Positions 8,593 to 16,255 of a stretch of 64,000 bases of DNA are shown one piece after another. Under the pieces are notes generated by a model. The model did not search any database and was not told the origin of the DNA. It was given only the letters and a program-made list of their open reading frames with translations. This DNA is from Proteiniborus ethanoligenes (GTDB lineage Bacteria > Bacillota > Clostridia > Tissierellales > Proteiniboraceae), in contig NZ_FNQE01000005.1 in the NCBI RefSeq assembly GCF_900107485.1, forward strand, positions 1,863 through 65,862, in the 5' to 3' direction. Within the stretch, counting starts at the first letter, position 1. Each line of letters starts with the position of its first letter. A program made the position numbers and the translations under genes.

Positions 8593-9573
8593 CTAGGTGC
8601 TCATTCTTTCAACTAAACTATGATTCAATACTCTTAATAGTTTAGTTTCTCTTTTTTCAATCATATCTATTAATAAATTAACTGCTTCATGTCCCATATC
8701 ATATATTGGCTGTTTTATAGTTGTTAAAGGAGGGTCCATATAGCAGCTAATAAATATGTCGTCAAGACCAATTACCTTTATATCCTCAGGAATACTAATA
8801 TTTTTCCCCTTTAAGGCTCTCATGACTCCAATAGCAATTAAATCATTGCCACAGCAAATTCCATCTATTTTACCCTTTTCGAGTATCTTCAAGGCTCCCA
8901 TATATCCAGTATCAATTGAATATTCTCCAAGATATACATTGTCTTCATTATATGGAATATTATTTTCTCCTAATGCTTTTTTGTAACCTTTCAAGCGTTC
9001 ATGAGATAAGGTATTAACTGTTTTAGAGGAAATAAAGCCTATATTCCTGCAGCCCTTTTTATACAGGTGATTGACAGCATCATAAATACATTTTTCATTA
9101 TCTATCTTTATTCTGCCAACAGGCTTTTCTGTTTGTATATCTCTATCAAGCAATACAACCGGTGCTATACAGTTCATTAAATTAGTATCGTTTTTGTTTT
9201 CTACAGCGGTAATAATAATTCCATCTACCATTTTAGCCTGCAATACCTGTAAATATTTTTTCTCCTTATCTGGATTATTATCCGTATTACAAAGTATAAG
9301 TGAATATCCAACCTTGTCAGCTGAATCTTCTACTCCCTTAGCTAGTTCACTAAAAAACAAATTCATTACATCAGGTATAATAAGTCCAATAGTTTTTGTA
9401 TGCTTTATTTTAAGACTTTTAGCTATGGCATTGGGAACATATTTTTCCCTCTCTACAATTTCTAAGACTCTTTGTCTTGTAGCTTCGCTTATAGCTTGAT
9501 CCTTTCCATTTAAAATCTTAGAAACAGTAGCCGTTGATACTCCTGCAAGTCTAGCTATTTTCAAAATACTCAT
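8593..9573 (-). CDS. LacI-family transcriptional regulator of the nucleoside locus
   Basis: Repressor with an N-terminal LacI helix-turn-helix (IARLAGVSTATVSKILNG, about residues 5-22) and a periplasmic-binding-protein-like effector domain. I start it at the ATG at 9573, eight bases after AAGGAAAG; the GTG at 9582 sits too close to that site. It is the first gene of the apparent operon regulator-hydrolase-transporter. It probably controls itself and the locus through the operator-like sequence at 9614-9628. The effector is likely a nucleoside or its sugar, by inference only. Confidence 0.92.
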   Translation of the reverse strand: MSILKIARLAGVSTATVSKILNGKDQAISEATRQRVLEIVEREKYVPNAIAKSLKIKHTKTIGLIIPDVMNLFFSELAKGVEDSADKVGYSLILCNTDNNPDKEKKYLQVLQAKMVDGIIITAVENKNDTNLMNCIAPVVLLDRDIQTEKPVGRIKIDNEKCIYDAVNHLYKKGCRNIGFISSKTVNTLSHERLKGYKKALGENNIPYNEDNVYLGEYSIDTGYMGALKILEKGKIDGICCGNDLIAIGVMRALKGKNISIPEDIKVIGLDDIFISCYMDPPLTTIKQPIYDMGHEAVNLLIDMIEKRETKLLRVLNHSLVERMST

Positions 9574-9613
9574 AATGAACACTTTCCTTATTATTTTTTA
9601 GCATACTACTTTA

Positions 9614-9628
9614 GGTAATCGTTTAACT
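9614..9628 (-). promoter_or_regulatory. Candidate LacI-type operator
   Basis: The minus strand reads AGTTAAACGATTACC, an imperfect palindrome around a central CG as in LacI-family operators. It lies just downstream of the -10 element, a position that suits autorepression. Confidence 0.45.
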
Positions 9629-9634
9629 AATTAT

Positions 9635-9662
9635 AGTATAACATTTTCATCTGTTTTATCAA
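9635..9662 (-). promoter_or_regulatory. Promoter of the LacI/nucleoside operon
   Basis: TTGATA (9657-9662), a 16-base spacer and TATACT (9635-9640) on the minus strand, about 60 bases ahead of the regulator start. Confidence 0.55.
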
Positions 9663-9729
9663 TATATAATTATAGTTATATTTTTATCATTTCTACTTTT
9701 TTATAACCTGCAATTCTTTATTTTTGGGC

Positions 9730-9774
9730 AAAAAAAAGAGAAACGCATCCCTTAAGGGCTTGATTTTCTCTTTT
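9730..9774 (-). terminator. Terminator after the transaldolase gene
   Basis: A 10-bp stem (AAAAGAGAAA / TTTCTCTTTT) contains an inner CCCTTAAGGG palindrome and is followed on the minus strand by a T run. It separates tal from the LacI operon. Confidence 0.8.
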
Positions 9775-9803
9775 AAGATTACATTTATAAAATTGTTTAA
9801 AAT

Positions 9804-10448
9804 TTACTTAGGTACACCTTCCCAATCCTTCAAAAATCTTTCAATGCCTAAATCTGTCATAGGATGTTTTACCATAGTTTGAAATACGTTGTAGGGTATT
9901 GTAGCTATGTGAGCTCCTGCCTTTGCAGAGTCGATAACATGCATTGGGTGTCTAATACTTGCTGATATGATTTCAGTACCTATTCCATGTAAATCGAAGA
10001 TATCTACTATATCCTCTATAATATCTATGCCTTCATTGCTTATATCATCCATTCTTCCTACAAAAGGACTAACATATGTAGCACCAGCCCTTGCAGCAAG
10101 AAGTGCTTGACTTGCGGAAAAGATGAGAGTTACATTTGTTTTAATTCCTTTTTTATTTAGGATGCTTACTGCCTTTAGGCCATCTTTTGTCATTGGAATT
10201 TTAATAACTATATTTTTATGAATTTGAGCTAGCTCTAAAGCTTCCTCAACCATTCCATCTGCATTTAGGCTAATTACCTCTGCACTAATAGGACCGTCTA
10301 CTATACTGACTATTTCATGTATAACCTCTTTAAAATCTCTACCTTCCTTGGCTATAAGTGATGGGTTTGTAGTAACTCCACAGATTACTCCCCAGTCGTT
10401 TATTTCTTTTATTTCTTCTATATTAGCTGTATCAATAAAAAGCTTCAT
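9804..10448 (-). CDS. tal: Transaldolase, short TalC/MipB type
   Basis: Pentose-phosphate enzyme, or a related fructose-6-phosphate aldolase, of 214 residues, the length of the short family. The Schiff-base lysine is Lys83 in [20 protein letters not shown] and [11 protein letters not shown] are family motifs. GAGGTG precedes the ATG. It lies downstream of fba on the same strand, as in the Bacillus fba-tal pair, but the gap here has been expanded by two kinds of tandem repeat. Sequence alone does not separate transaldolase from F6P aldolase activity. Confidence 0.93.
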   Translation of the reverse strand: MKLFIDTANIEEIKEINDWGVICGVTTNPSLIAKEGRDFKEVIHEIVSIVDGPISAEVISLNADGMVEEALELAQIHKNIVIKIPMTKDGLKAVSILNKKGIKTNVTLIFSASQALLAARAGATYVSPFVGRMDDISNEGIDIIEDIVDIFDLHGIGTEIISASIRHPMHVIDSAKAGAHIATIPYNVFQTMVKHPMTDLGIERFLKDWEGVPK

Positions 10449-10463
10449 TAATTCACCTCTTTT

Positions 10464-10511
10464 TAGTTGCTAGTTGTTAGTTGTTAGTTGTTAGTTGTTA
10501 GTTCTTAGTAA
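10464..10511. repeat. Tandem heptamer repeat (TTAGTTG family)
   Basis: About six TAGTTGT-type units run directly into the 11-bp array. It is one of about nine members of this family in intergenic gaps of the window. Confidence 0.85.
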
Positions 10512-10742
10512 TTGAACAGTAGTTAAACAGTAGTTAAACAGTAGTTAAACAGTAGTTAAACAGTAGTTAAACAGTAGTTAAACAGTAGTTGAACAGTAGT
10601 TAAACAGTAGTTAAACAGTAGTTAAACAGTAGTTAAACAATCGTTACACTATCGTTAAACTATCGTTACACTATCGTTAAACTACCGTTACACTATCGTT
10701 AAACTACCGCTACACTATCGTTAAACTATCGTTACACTATCG
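10512..10742. repeat. Bipartite 11-bp tandem array, 21 units (fba-tal gap)
   Basis: Exactly 21 units of 11 bp. The first 11 are TTRAACAGTAG (10512-10632). The next 10 are TTAAACWAYCG/TTACACTATCG variants (10633-10742), in which TTAAAC and TTACAC units often alternate. It ends four bases before the fba stop codon and fills the gap between fba and tal. It contains no good hairpin or gene. Together with the heptamers it accounts for nearly the whole 298-base gap. Confidence 0.95.
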
Positions 10743-10746
10743 TTAA

Positions 10747-11598
10747 TTACGCTCTTCCTGCTGAGCCAAACATGATCATTTTTTCAATAATTATATTTTT
10801 CATTGCTTCTCTAGCTGGGTCTAATAGCTTTCTAGGGTCATATTCATTAGGCTTGTTTCTTACAACTTCTTTTACAGCATTAGAAAATGCCATTCTAATA
10901 TCTGTATCTATATTTATCTTATTAACTCCAAGGCTTACTGCTTTTTTAATGCTTTCCTCTGGTACTCCTGATGAACCATGAAGCACTAAAGGTATATTAA
11001 GCCTTTCCTTTAAAGCCTTCAATCTATCAAAGTCTAGCTTTGGTTCTCCTTTGTATAGACCATGAGCAGTTCCTATAGCTATAGCTAAGGAGTCTACTCC
11101 CGTTTCTCTAACAAATCTATCTGCTTCCTCTACATCTGTAAATGTAGCATCTCTATCTGCTACAGTTATATCATCTTCTGTACCGCCTATTTTACCTAAC
11201 TCAGCCTCTACAGATACTCCTACAGCATGTGCTAGCTCTATAATTTTATTAGTTAATCTAATATTTTCATCTAGGGGATGCTTAGAGCCGTCTATCATCA
11301 CTGATGTAAATCCATGTCTAATACATTGCATTATTTGAACAAAATCTGTTCCATGATCCAAGTGAATCACTACTGGAACCTTTGTGTTATATGCCGCTAT
11401 TTGAGCCATTTTAGCTATATACTCTACTCCTGCATATTTTAATCCTCCCTGACTAGCCTGAAGAATAACTGGCGAATTTGTTTCCTCAGCAGCTTGGACT
11501 ATTGCTTGGACTATTTCCATATTATTTACATTAAATGCACCTACTGCATATCCATTTTTATGAGCGTGCTGTAGCACTTCTTTGCCTGATACTAACAT
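10747..11598 (-). CDS. fba: Class II fructose-1,6-bisphosphate aldolase
   Basis: Zinc-dependent glycolytic/gluconeogenic aldolase, 283 residues. Zinc and catalytic residues are visible in VIHLDHGTD (about residues 78-86), AELGKIGGTED and VLHGSSGVP. An AAAGGAGG site lies upstream of the ATG. It belongs to the pyrG-spo0F-fba-tal-glpX group. The stop codon abuts an 11-bp repeat array (10512-10742). Confidence 0.96.
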   Translation of the reverse strand: MLVSGKEVLQHAHKNGYAVGAFNVNNMEIVQAIVQAAEETNSPVILQASQGGLKYAGVEYIAKMAQIAAYNTKVPVVIHLDHGTDFVQIMQCIRHGFTSVMIDGSKHPLDENIRLTNKIIELAHAVGVSVEAELGKIGGTEDDITVADRDATFTDVEEADRFVRETGVDSLAIAIGTAHGLYKGEPKLDFDRLKALKERLNIPLVLHGSSGVPEESIKKAVSLGVNKINIDTDIRMAFSNAVKEVVRNKPNEYDPRKLLDPAREAMKNIIIEKMIMFGSAGRA

Positions 11599-11659
11599 TT
11601 AATATTGCCTCCTTTAGATTATATGACGGGACTGGTGCAAAACCAGTCCTACTATTTGT

Positions 11660-12319
11660 TTATTTGTTTTTTGTATCTTTGCTTTGATTTATAGCATCTA
11701 TACATTCAAAGCTGCTCTCATGAATTATTATTTCTTTCTTAGAAATAAGATTTTGATAATCCTCTTCATATTCTGCATATATTAGCTTTATCCCTTGGCA
11801 GCTCATACATTTAAGCTCTATTCTATCTGGGAATAGATTCATTTCAATGTTATTAGCACCACAGCTGCAGCCTAGAAGACCTTCAGTATCTAATTCTCTA
11901 ATTCTTTCAAGAGATTGCATCATTATTTCAGAGTTAAGAAAATACTCTAGAAAGCCAAGCTCTTTATAAAGCTGCTCTGGATTCATTTCGTATTTTTCTA
12001 TAAGCTCATCAATGTCTCCATTACTTACTATAAAGCATATATTTAATCCTGTTTCTATGCATCTAGTAATTATGTTACCCTTTAAAAGCTGTGTTAATGT
12101 ATATTTAAACGTATGTTTATCCCTACATGCAAAACAATCTATGTCCACCCATAAAGACTTAAAATCCTTAGCCTTTATTATAGCATTATGCTGACCGCAA
12201 GAGCACATTATTTCTGTTTTTTTGTTTTTGAAAAGCTTAAACAAAGAAGTCTCATGAACCTTAAGAGTTCCACAAACACTGCATCTTACAGCAATAGCTA
12301 TATTAGTGTTGATTAACAT
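11660..12319 (-). CDS. Conserved cysteine-rich zinc-ribbon-like protein of unknown function
   Basis: I do not recognise a characterised family. The protein has four Cys pairs in zinc-ribbon spacing: CSVC, CSCG, CFAC and, near the C-terminus, CSCG...CMSC. These frame a helical middle part, and no signal peptide or membrane segment is seen. Cytosolic metal binding is a fair inference. I start at the ATG at 12319, nine bases after AAGGAGG; a GTG at 12328 overlaps that site. It lies 61 bases upstream of fba on the same strand and is probably co-transcribed with it. Confidence 0.7.
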   Translation of the reverse strand: MLINTNIAIAVRCSVCGTLKVHETSLFKLFKNKKTEIMCSCGQHNAIIKAKDFKSLWVDIDCFACRDKHTFKYTLTQLLKGNIITRCIETGLNICFIVSNGDIDELIEKYEMNPEQLYKELGFLEYFLNSEIMMQSLERIRELDTEGLLGCSCGANNIEMNLFPDRIELKCMSCQGIKLIYAEYEEDYQNLISKKEIIIHESSFECIDAINQSKDTKNK

Positions 12320-12416
12320 TTTCTCCACCCTCCTTACTATATTTTAATTCTCTATTCGAATAATAATTCCTTCTTTTTAAAAATTATTATGCAAATAAAA
12401 TATTTTAGGCGGGGTG

Positions 12417-12500
12417 TTAGTTGTTAGTTAAAAAAAGATCCTCCGCTTCGCTCAGGATGACAGGGATGGTGTCTTTCTGAACGTCAGTGAAGAATCTTAT
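12417..12500. repeat. Heptamer remnant plus dispersed hairpin-type repeat
   Basis: TTAGTTG units (12417-12430) are followed by a 65-base element containing GATCCTCCGCTTCGCTCAGG, ATGACAGGG and CTGAACGTCAGTGAAGAATC. The two ends are roughly inverted copies of each other. A decayed relative lies at 3624-3680. The type is a dispersed noncoding repeat seen in many Clostridia. Confidence 0.65.
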
Positions 12501-12510
12501 ATATTTTTTA

Positions 12511-13323
12511 TTATTTTAAGCTTAGTATTTTTCTCGCTTCGTCTGGTGTGGCTACTTCTCTGCCAAGCTCCTTGGATATTCTTGCTATTCTTTCCACTAG
12601 CTCTGCATTAGACTTTGCAAGTACGCCTTTGCTGTAGTAAACATTATCTTCAAATCCAACTCTTACATGCCCTCCGAGAGTTATCGCAGCTACAGCAAGA
12701 GGAAGCTCAAATCTACCTATTCCCGCAACAGTCCAAGTGGAACCAGCTGGTATACTCTCAACTAAATATAAAAGGTCTCTAAGCTCACCAGTCATTGCGC
12801 CTGGAACTCCAAGTACAAAATCAAAATGTAGTGGCATATCTATTAGGCCTTTTTTAAGTAGCTTTAAGCCATTATTTATCATTCCTCTTTCAAATATTTC
12901 AAGCTCTGGCTTAACTCCAAGCTCCTTCATTTTTGCTGCAAATTTTTCCATGTATTCCTCACTGTTCATGAATACATCTGGACCAAAATTACAGGTTCCA
13001 CAGCTAAGTGTTGCCATCTCAGGCTTTAAGTCTACAGGTTGAAGTCTTTCCTCAGGTGAATGCCATACTGCACCACCAGTAGAAGGCTGAAATATTATAG
13101 GACATTTAGCTTCAATTTTCTCCTTTATTTCTTTATATACTTCATAATCTTGCGTAGGATTTCCTTCACTGTCTCTAGCGTGAACGTGTACCATGGATGC
13201 TCCTGCCAGATAAGCCTCATATGCAGCATGTGCTATTTCATCTGGAGTTAAAGGTAAATTAGGCTGTTCTTTTCTAGTAACCTCTGCTCCTGTAAGAGCA
13301 GCAGTTATTATTAGCTTATCCAT
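12511..13323 (-). CDS. kce: 3-keto-5-aminohexanoate cleavage enzyme
   Basis: Lysine-fermentation enzyme that converts 3-keto-5-aminohexanoate plus acetyl-CoA to L-3-aminobutyryl-CoA and acetoacetate. The 270-residue protein has the family TIM-barrel pattern, with the zinc-binding HVHARD motif near residue 47 and conserved stretches LSCGTCNFG and HVRVGFEDN. It starts two bases after the kal stop codon, so the two are co-translated. The rest of the pathway lies 42 kb away at 54735-62778. Confidence 0.95.
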   Translation of the reverse strand: MDKLIITAALTGAEVTRKEQPNLPLTPDEIAHAAYEAYLAGASMVHVHARDSEGNPTQDYEVYKEIKEKIEAKCPIIFQPSTGGAVWHSPEERLQPVDLKPEMATLSCGTCNFGPDVFMNSEEYMEKFAAKMKELGVKPELEIFERGMINNGLKLLKKGLIDMPLHFDFVLGVPGAMTGELRDLLYLVESIPAGSTWTVAGIGRFELPLAVAAITLGGHVRVGFEDNVYYSKGVLAKSNAELVERIARISKELGREVATPDEARKILSLK

Positions 13324-13325
13324 CC

Positions 13326-13715
13326 CTATTCCCCCTTATTTCTTTGTTTATTTTTAGGAACTACGCAGGTTCCTGCTGCTTTGCATACTACTATTGGCTC
13401 ATCTAACACATCACATGCTGAGTCACTTATATCTGGTCTAGGTACTATTACCTTTCTAGCTTCAAATATCATTTTTCTAGAAGAATTTCCAGTTTCGATT
13501 ATTTCTCCTACAGCTTCAATAAAATCTCCTGCATATACAGGTGCTTTAAACTCAACGCTTTCATAGGCTACAAATAGTCCTTCATCTCCATCCTGTCTTA
13601 TCAAAAGTTCTGTTGCCACGTCTCCAAACAGCTGAAGCATCTTAGCTCCATCTACAAGATTGCCACCATAATGTGCATCCTGCATGCTCATTCTCACTCT
13701 AATCATTGACTTCAT
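13326..13715 (-). CDS. kal: 3-aminobutyryl-CoA ammonia lyase
   Basis: Hot-dog-fold lyase that removes ammonia from L-3-aminobutyryl-CoA to give crotonyl-CoA, the last dedicated lysine-fermentation step. The frame is open to 13778, but I start at the ATG at 13715 (protein [18 protein letters not shown]...), which follows AGGAGGG and gives the usual 130-residue length. [15 protein letters not shown] carries the conserved active-site region. It lies immediately upstream of kce, and a sigma-A promoter is visible at 13749-13778. Confidence 0.93.
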   Translation of the reverse strand: MKSMIRVRMSMQDAHYGGNLVDGAKMLQLFGDVATELLIRQDGDEGLFVAYESVEFKAPVYAGDFIEAVGEIIETGNSSRKMIFEARKVIVPRPDISDSACDVLDEPIVVCKAAGTCVVPKNKQRNKGE

Positions 13716-13748
13716 AATATATCCCTCCTGATAATTTCCCTCAAATAC

Positions 13749-13778
13749 ATTATACAAGAAATTAGTATAATTTAGCAA
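13749..13778 (-). promoter_or_regulatory. Sigma-A-type promoter of kal-kce
   Basis: TTGCTA (13773-13778), 18 bases and TATAAT (13749-13754) on the minus strand, 34 bases ahead of the kal start. There is no GG/GC sigma-54 signature, in contrast to the main lysine operon. Confidence 0.6.
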
Positions 13779-13806
13779 TTTGTTAAGGAATTGTGAAGAT
13801 TATTAC

Positions 13807-13834
13807 AAAAAAAAGAAGTCCTTCATCAAGACTT
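13807..13834 (-). terminator. Terminator after the Spo0F-like gene
   Basis: A short AAGTC / GACTT stem is followed on the minus strand by C and eight T. It separates the receiver gene from kal. Confidence 0.6.
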
Positions 13835-13881
13835 GTTAGTTGTTAGTCGTTAGCTAAGAGCTAAGAGCTAACAACTAACAT
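13832..13881. repeat. Heptamer repeat with inverted second half
   Basis: TTAGTTG units are followed by GCTAAGAGCTAAGAGCTAAC and CAACTAAC, so the two halves can pair into a long imperfect hairpin. This is a member of the dispersed heptamer family. Confidence 0.75.
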
Positions 13882-13896
13882 TGTTATGATTATCTA

Positions 13897-14277
13897 CTAG
13901 CTAACTAATACTTTATAATTATTATTAATGAGTTCATTGACACTACTTATAATTTGTTCAACGTCAAAAGGCTTCATGATTATTTTTTCTGGATTATAAC
14001 GCTTAATTTCTCCAAGCACGTCACAATCCTGATATCCTGTCATCATTATAGTATGAATATTACATTTAATCTGTCTAATTGCCTCTAATAGCTCCGTCCC
14101 CTTCATTTTTTGTAGCTTCATGTCTAATATGACTACTTGCGGGTCAAATACCCGCATATTCTCTATAGCCTCCTCTCCTGTTTCTACTGCCATCACGTCA
14201 TAGTCACTCTTTAGAATTTCTTTTAATAATAGTCTGATTCCATACTGATCATCTACACACAACACCCTTGTTTTCAT
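13897..14277 (-). CDS. Spo0F-like single-domain response regulator
   Basis: Stand-alone phosphorelay receiver of 126 residues with no output domain. Starting at the ATG at 14277 (after a run of G), the acidic pocket is Asp9-Asp10, the phospho-acceptor is Asp52 in VILDMKL, the switch Thr is Thr80 and the conserved Lys is Lys102 in MKPFD. These lie one or two residues from their places in Bacillus Spo0F, and VDDQYGIRLLLKE is close to the Spo0F signature. Its place between pyrG and fba repeats the Bacillus order. It suggests a sporulation phosphorelay, though no Spo0B or kinase is in the window. Confidence 0.85.
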   Translation of the reverse strand: MKTRVLCVDDQYGIRLLLKEILKSDYDVMAVETGEEAIENMRVFDPQVVILDMKLQKMKGTELLEAIRQIKCNIHTIMMTGYQDCDVLGEIKRYNPEKIIMKPFDVEQIISSVNELINNNYKVLVS

Positions 14278-14452
14278 TAAAGTACCCCCCCAGATAGCTT
14301 TAATCATTTATATATATTCAACTATTGTAATTAAATCCCTGCAAAACATATGTTTTTTTACGAAAAACCTTTCGCCTGCATATGACAAATACTGATTGGA
14401 TATAAGGCTATTAGCTATATTTCAGTTCTCTTTTCCAATTATCATTTTGCAC

Positions 14453-14490
14453 AAAAAAAAATAGGACAAGGTGCCTATGCCCTTGCCCTT
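14453..14490 (-). terminator. Terminator after the 528-residue SLH gene
   Basis: A 9-bp stem (AGGGCAAGG / CCTTGTCCT, one G-T pair) is followed on the minus strand by a long T run. Confidence 0.8.
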
Positions 14491-14509
14491 CTTTATACCT
14501 ATTCAATAA

Positions 14510-16096
14510 TTAATCTTCAATTTCTATTTCTACTATTATATCATTTACTATCTTAAATTCACCTTCATCTCCAACTCTTAAATCTCTTATCGTAGGATTT
14601 CTCATGTCGTCTATTTCTATCTTAACATCTTGATGGACTAAAAAAGTGTATATTTTACCAGTGTCTTCTTCTTTTATTTTTAGGGTAGTATCTTTATTGC
14701 CTTTTATTATTTCTGCTATGCTTCCTTCAATTTCTTTTTTTACATTCTTAGCTTCTACATACACTACTACACCATTTTCAAGCTCTACTTCAACATACAT
14801 ACCTACAGACAAATCTTTTATTTCTTTATTTTTTCCGTCTATTTTTACTTTTGCATCTGCAGCTAGGTCATATGTTTTTTTGTCTATGGTGATTTCATTA
14901 TATCTTCTGTTTAATTCTATTTTTGTTATGTTTCCTTTAACCTTTTCAATTGGCTTTACATATTTTCTGTCAACCTCAATTTTAATAGCTCTATTTCTTT
15001 TGTCAACTACTACAGTCACTTCATCTCCATTTTTAATATCTTCAAAGCTACCTTTTCCGTCTGTAAAGCTTACTTCTACATCATCTACTACTTCAAAGCC
15101 TATTACCATAGTCTCCACCTGTATTGCAAGCTTATATGGCTTTGTTTTACTTACTTCTTTTACAACACCATAGTACCTAGTGATTATTTTGTCATCTTCT
15201 ATTTTATCTACTACTTCAATAAACACTACCTTACCATCTAGGATTTCTATTATTACCTTTGAGCCTATTTTAATATCATCAATATCTATTCTTTTATTAT
15301 TTTCATATACTCTTACTCTACTATCTAAATCAAAGCTTTCTACTTTGTCCTTTACTTTGATTAGAATTCTATCATTATATATTCTATTTACTTCTCCTGA
15401 TACAGTTCCATCTTTTCCTATATCTACCTTATCATCTAATCTTGAGAAAAGAACTGCCATCTCTGCTCTAGTCATAGTTCCCATTGGATTAAATCTCTTT
15501 TGGTTGTCTCCTTGCATTAGTTCAAATTCATTTGCAAGGTACACATATCCTACTGAGCCCTGTGGTACTGCAAGAGCATCAACAAAAGGTAAATCCTTCT
15601 TCATATTCTTTTGAGCTTCCTTTTCATAGCCTAGTGCTCTTATAACATATTTTGCTACCTCATGTCTTAATGCAGGATCTGTAGGCTTAAAATACATCAT
15701 ATCCACATCATCAAGTATTCCTTTATCATATGCAAGTGTTACATAACCAGTAGCCCAGCTAGCTACTTTGTCTCCCTTATAATTCTTTGGAAGCTGAGTT
15801 ATTTCCTTAGCTTCATCTTCCCATCCCATTACTCTTAGTGCCATAATAATAGCTTCAATCTTTGTAACAGAAGCTTGTGGAGCAAAGTTATCATCTCCTA
15901 TACCAAATATAAGTCCCTTTTGGTATAGCTTTTCAATATATTTTTCAGCCCATTTATATGCATCTGTATCATTAAATATTTTTTTTGCTAATCCTGGGGG
16001 CACACTCCCGTTTCCCCAACCATTTGCATTAACAGATGTCATACCTATGCCAAGCACTAATACAAGTGCCAATGTAATTGATATTAGTTTTCTCAT
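14510..16096 (-). CDS. SLH-domain surface protein with beta-rich repeat region
   Basis: Secreted cell-surface protein of 528 residues. A signal peptide (to about residue 24, ending SVNA) is followed by three SLH domains (about residues 35-85, 95-155 and 165-220), which bind pyruvylated secondary cell-wall polymer. The rest is four or five degenerate 65-70-residue repeats with the pattern V-G-x-V...I-x-I...V-x-V-x-G-x-V, predicted to be all beta. It has its own terminator. The 631-residue protein upstream has the same plan, so the two are paralogues. The repeat function is unknown. Confidence 0.85.
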   Translation of the reverse strand: MRKLISITLALVLVLGIGMTSVNANGWGNGSVPPGLAKKIFNDTDAYKWAEKYIEKLYQKGLIFGIGDDNFAPQASVTKIEAIIMALRVMGWEDEAKEITQLPKNYKGDKVASWATGYVTLAYDKGILDDVDMMYFKPTDPALRHEVAKYVIRALGYEKEAQKNMKKDLPFVDALAVPQGSVGYVYLANEFELMQGDNQKRFNPMGTMTRAEMAVLFSRLDDKVDIGKDGTVSGEVNRIYNDRILIKVKDKVESFDLDSRVRVYENNKRIDIDDIKIGSKVIIEILDGKVVFIEVVDKIEDDKIITRYYGVVKEVSKTKPYKLAIQVETMVIGFEVVDDVEVSFTDGKGSFEDIKNGDEVTVVVDKRNRAIKIEVDRKYVKPIEKVKGNITKIELNRRYNEITIDKKTYDLAADAKVKIDGKNKEIKDLSVGMYVEVELENGVVVYVEAKNVKKEIEGSIAEIIKGNKDTTLKIKEEDTGKIYTFLVHQDVKIEIDDMRNPTIRDLRVGDEGEFKIVNDIIVEIEIED

Positions 16097-16209
16097 AGTA
16101 TTTACCTCCTTATATTTGTTTGTAATATATATTCGGGAAGCTGGAGTATTATTTTAGGGTAGAAATATTACATTTGTATTACAAGAGTATAAGAAGAGTT
16201 TTGCACGCA

Positions 16210-16238
16210 AATAAAAGCAAGGACTTTATGTCCTTGCC
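16210..16238 (-). terminator. Terminator after the 631-residue SLH gene
   Basis: GCAAGGAC / GTCCTTGC stem with a short loop, followed on the minus strand by TTTTATTT. Confidence 0.75.
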
Positions 16239-16255
16239 TCTGTTAATCCACTATA

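Noticed and set aside
9614-9628. Arrays as clusters of LacI-type operators, because the operator-like AGTTAAACGATTACC resembles array units
   Set aside because: The resemblance covers only TTAAAC plus a few bases in an AT-rich genome. The array units lack the central-CG palindrome.
10512-10742. CRISPR array
   Set aside because: Units are contiguous 11-mers with no spacers, and no cas genes are present.
13716-13778. Longer Kal starting at 13778
   Set aside because: The added 21 residues have no ribosome binding site and cover the promoter; the ATG at 13715 follows AGGAGGG.
14646-15614. Long Ser/Thr/Leu-rich frames on the plus strand within the SLH gene
   Set aside because: Antisense shadows caused by the Lys/Glu/Ile-rich codons of the real gene. 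The same applies to the frames antisense to the IPT/TIG gene and glpX.
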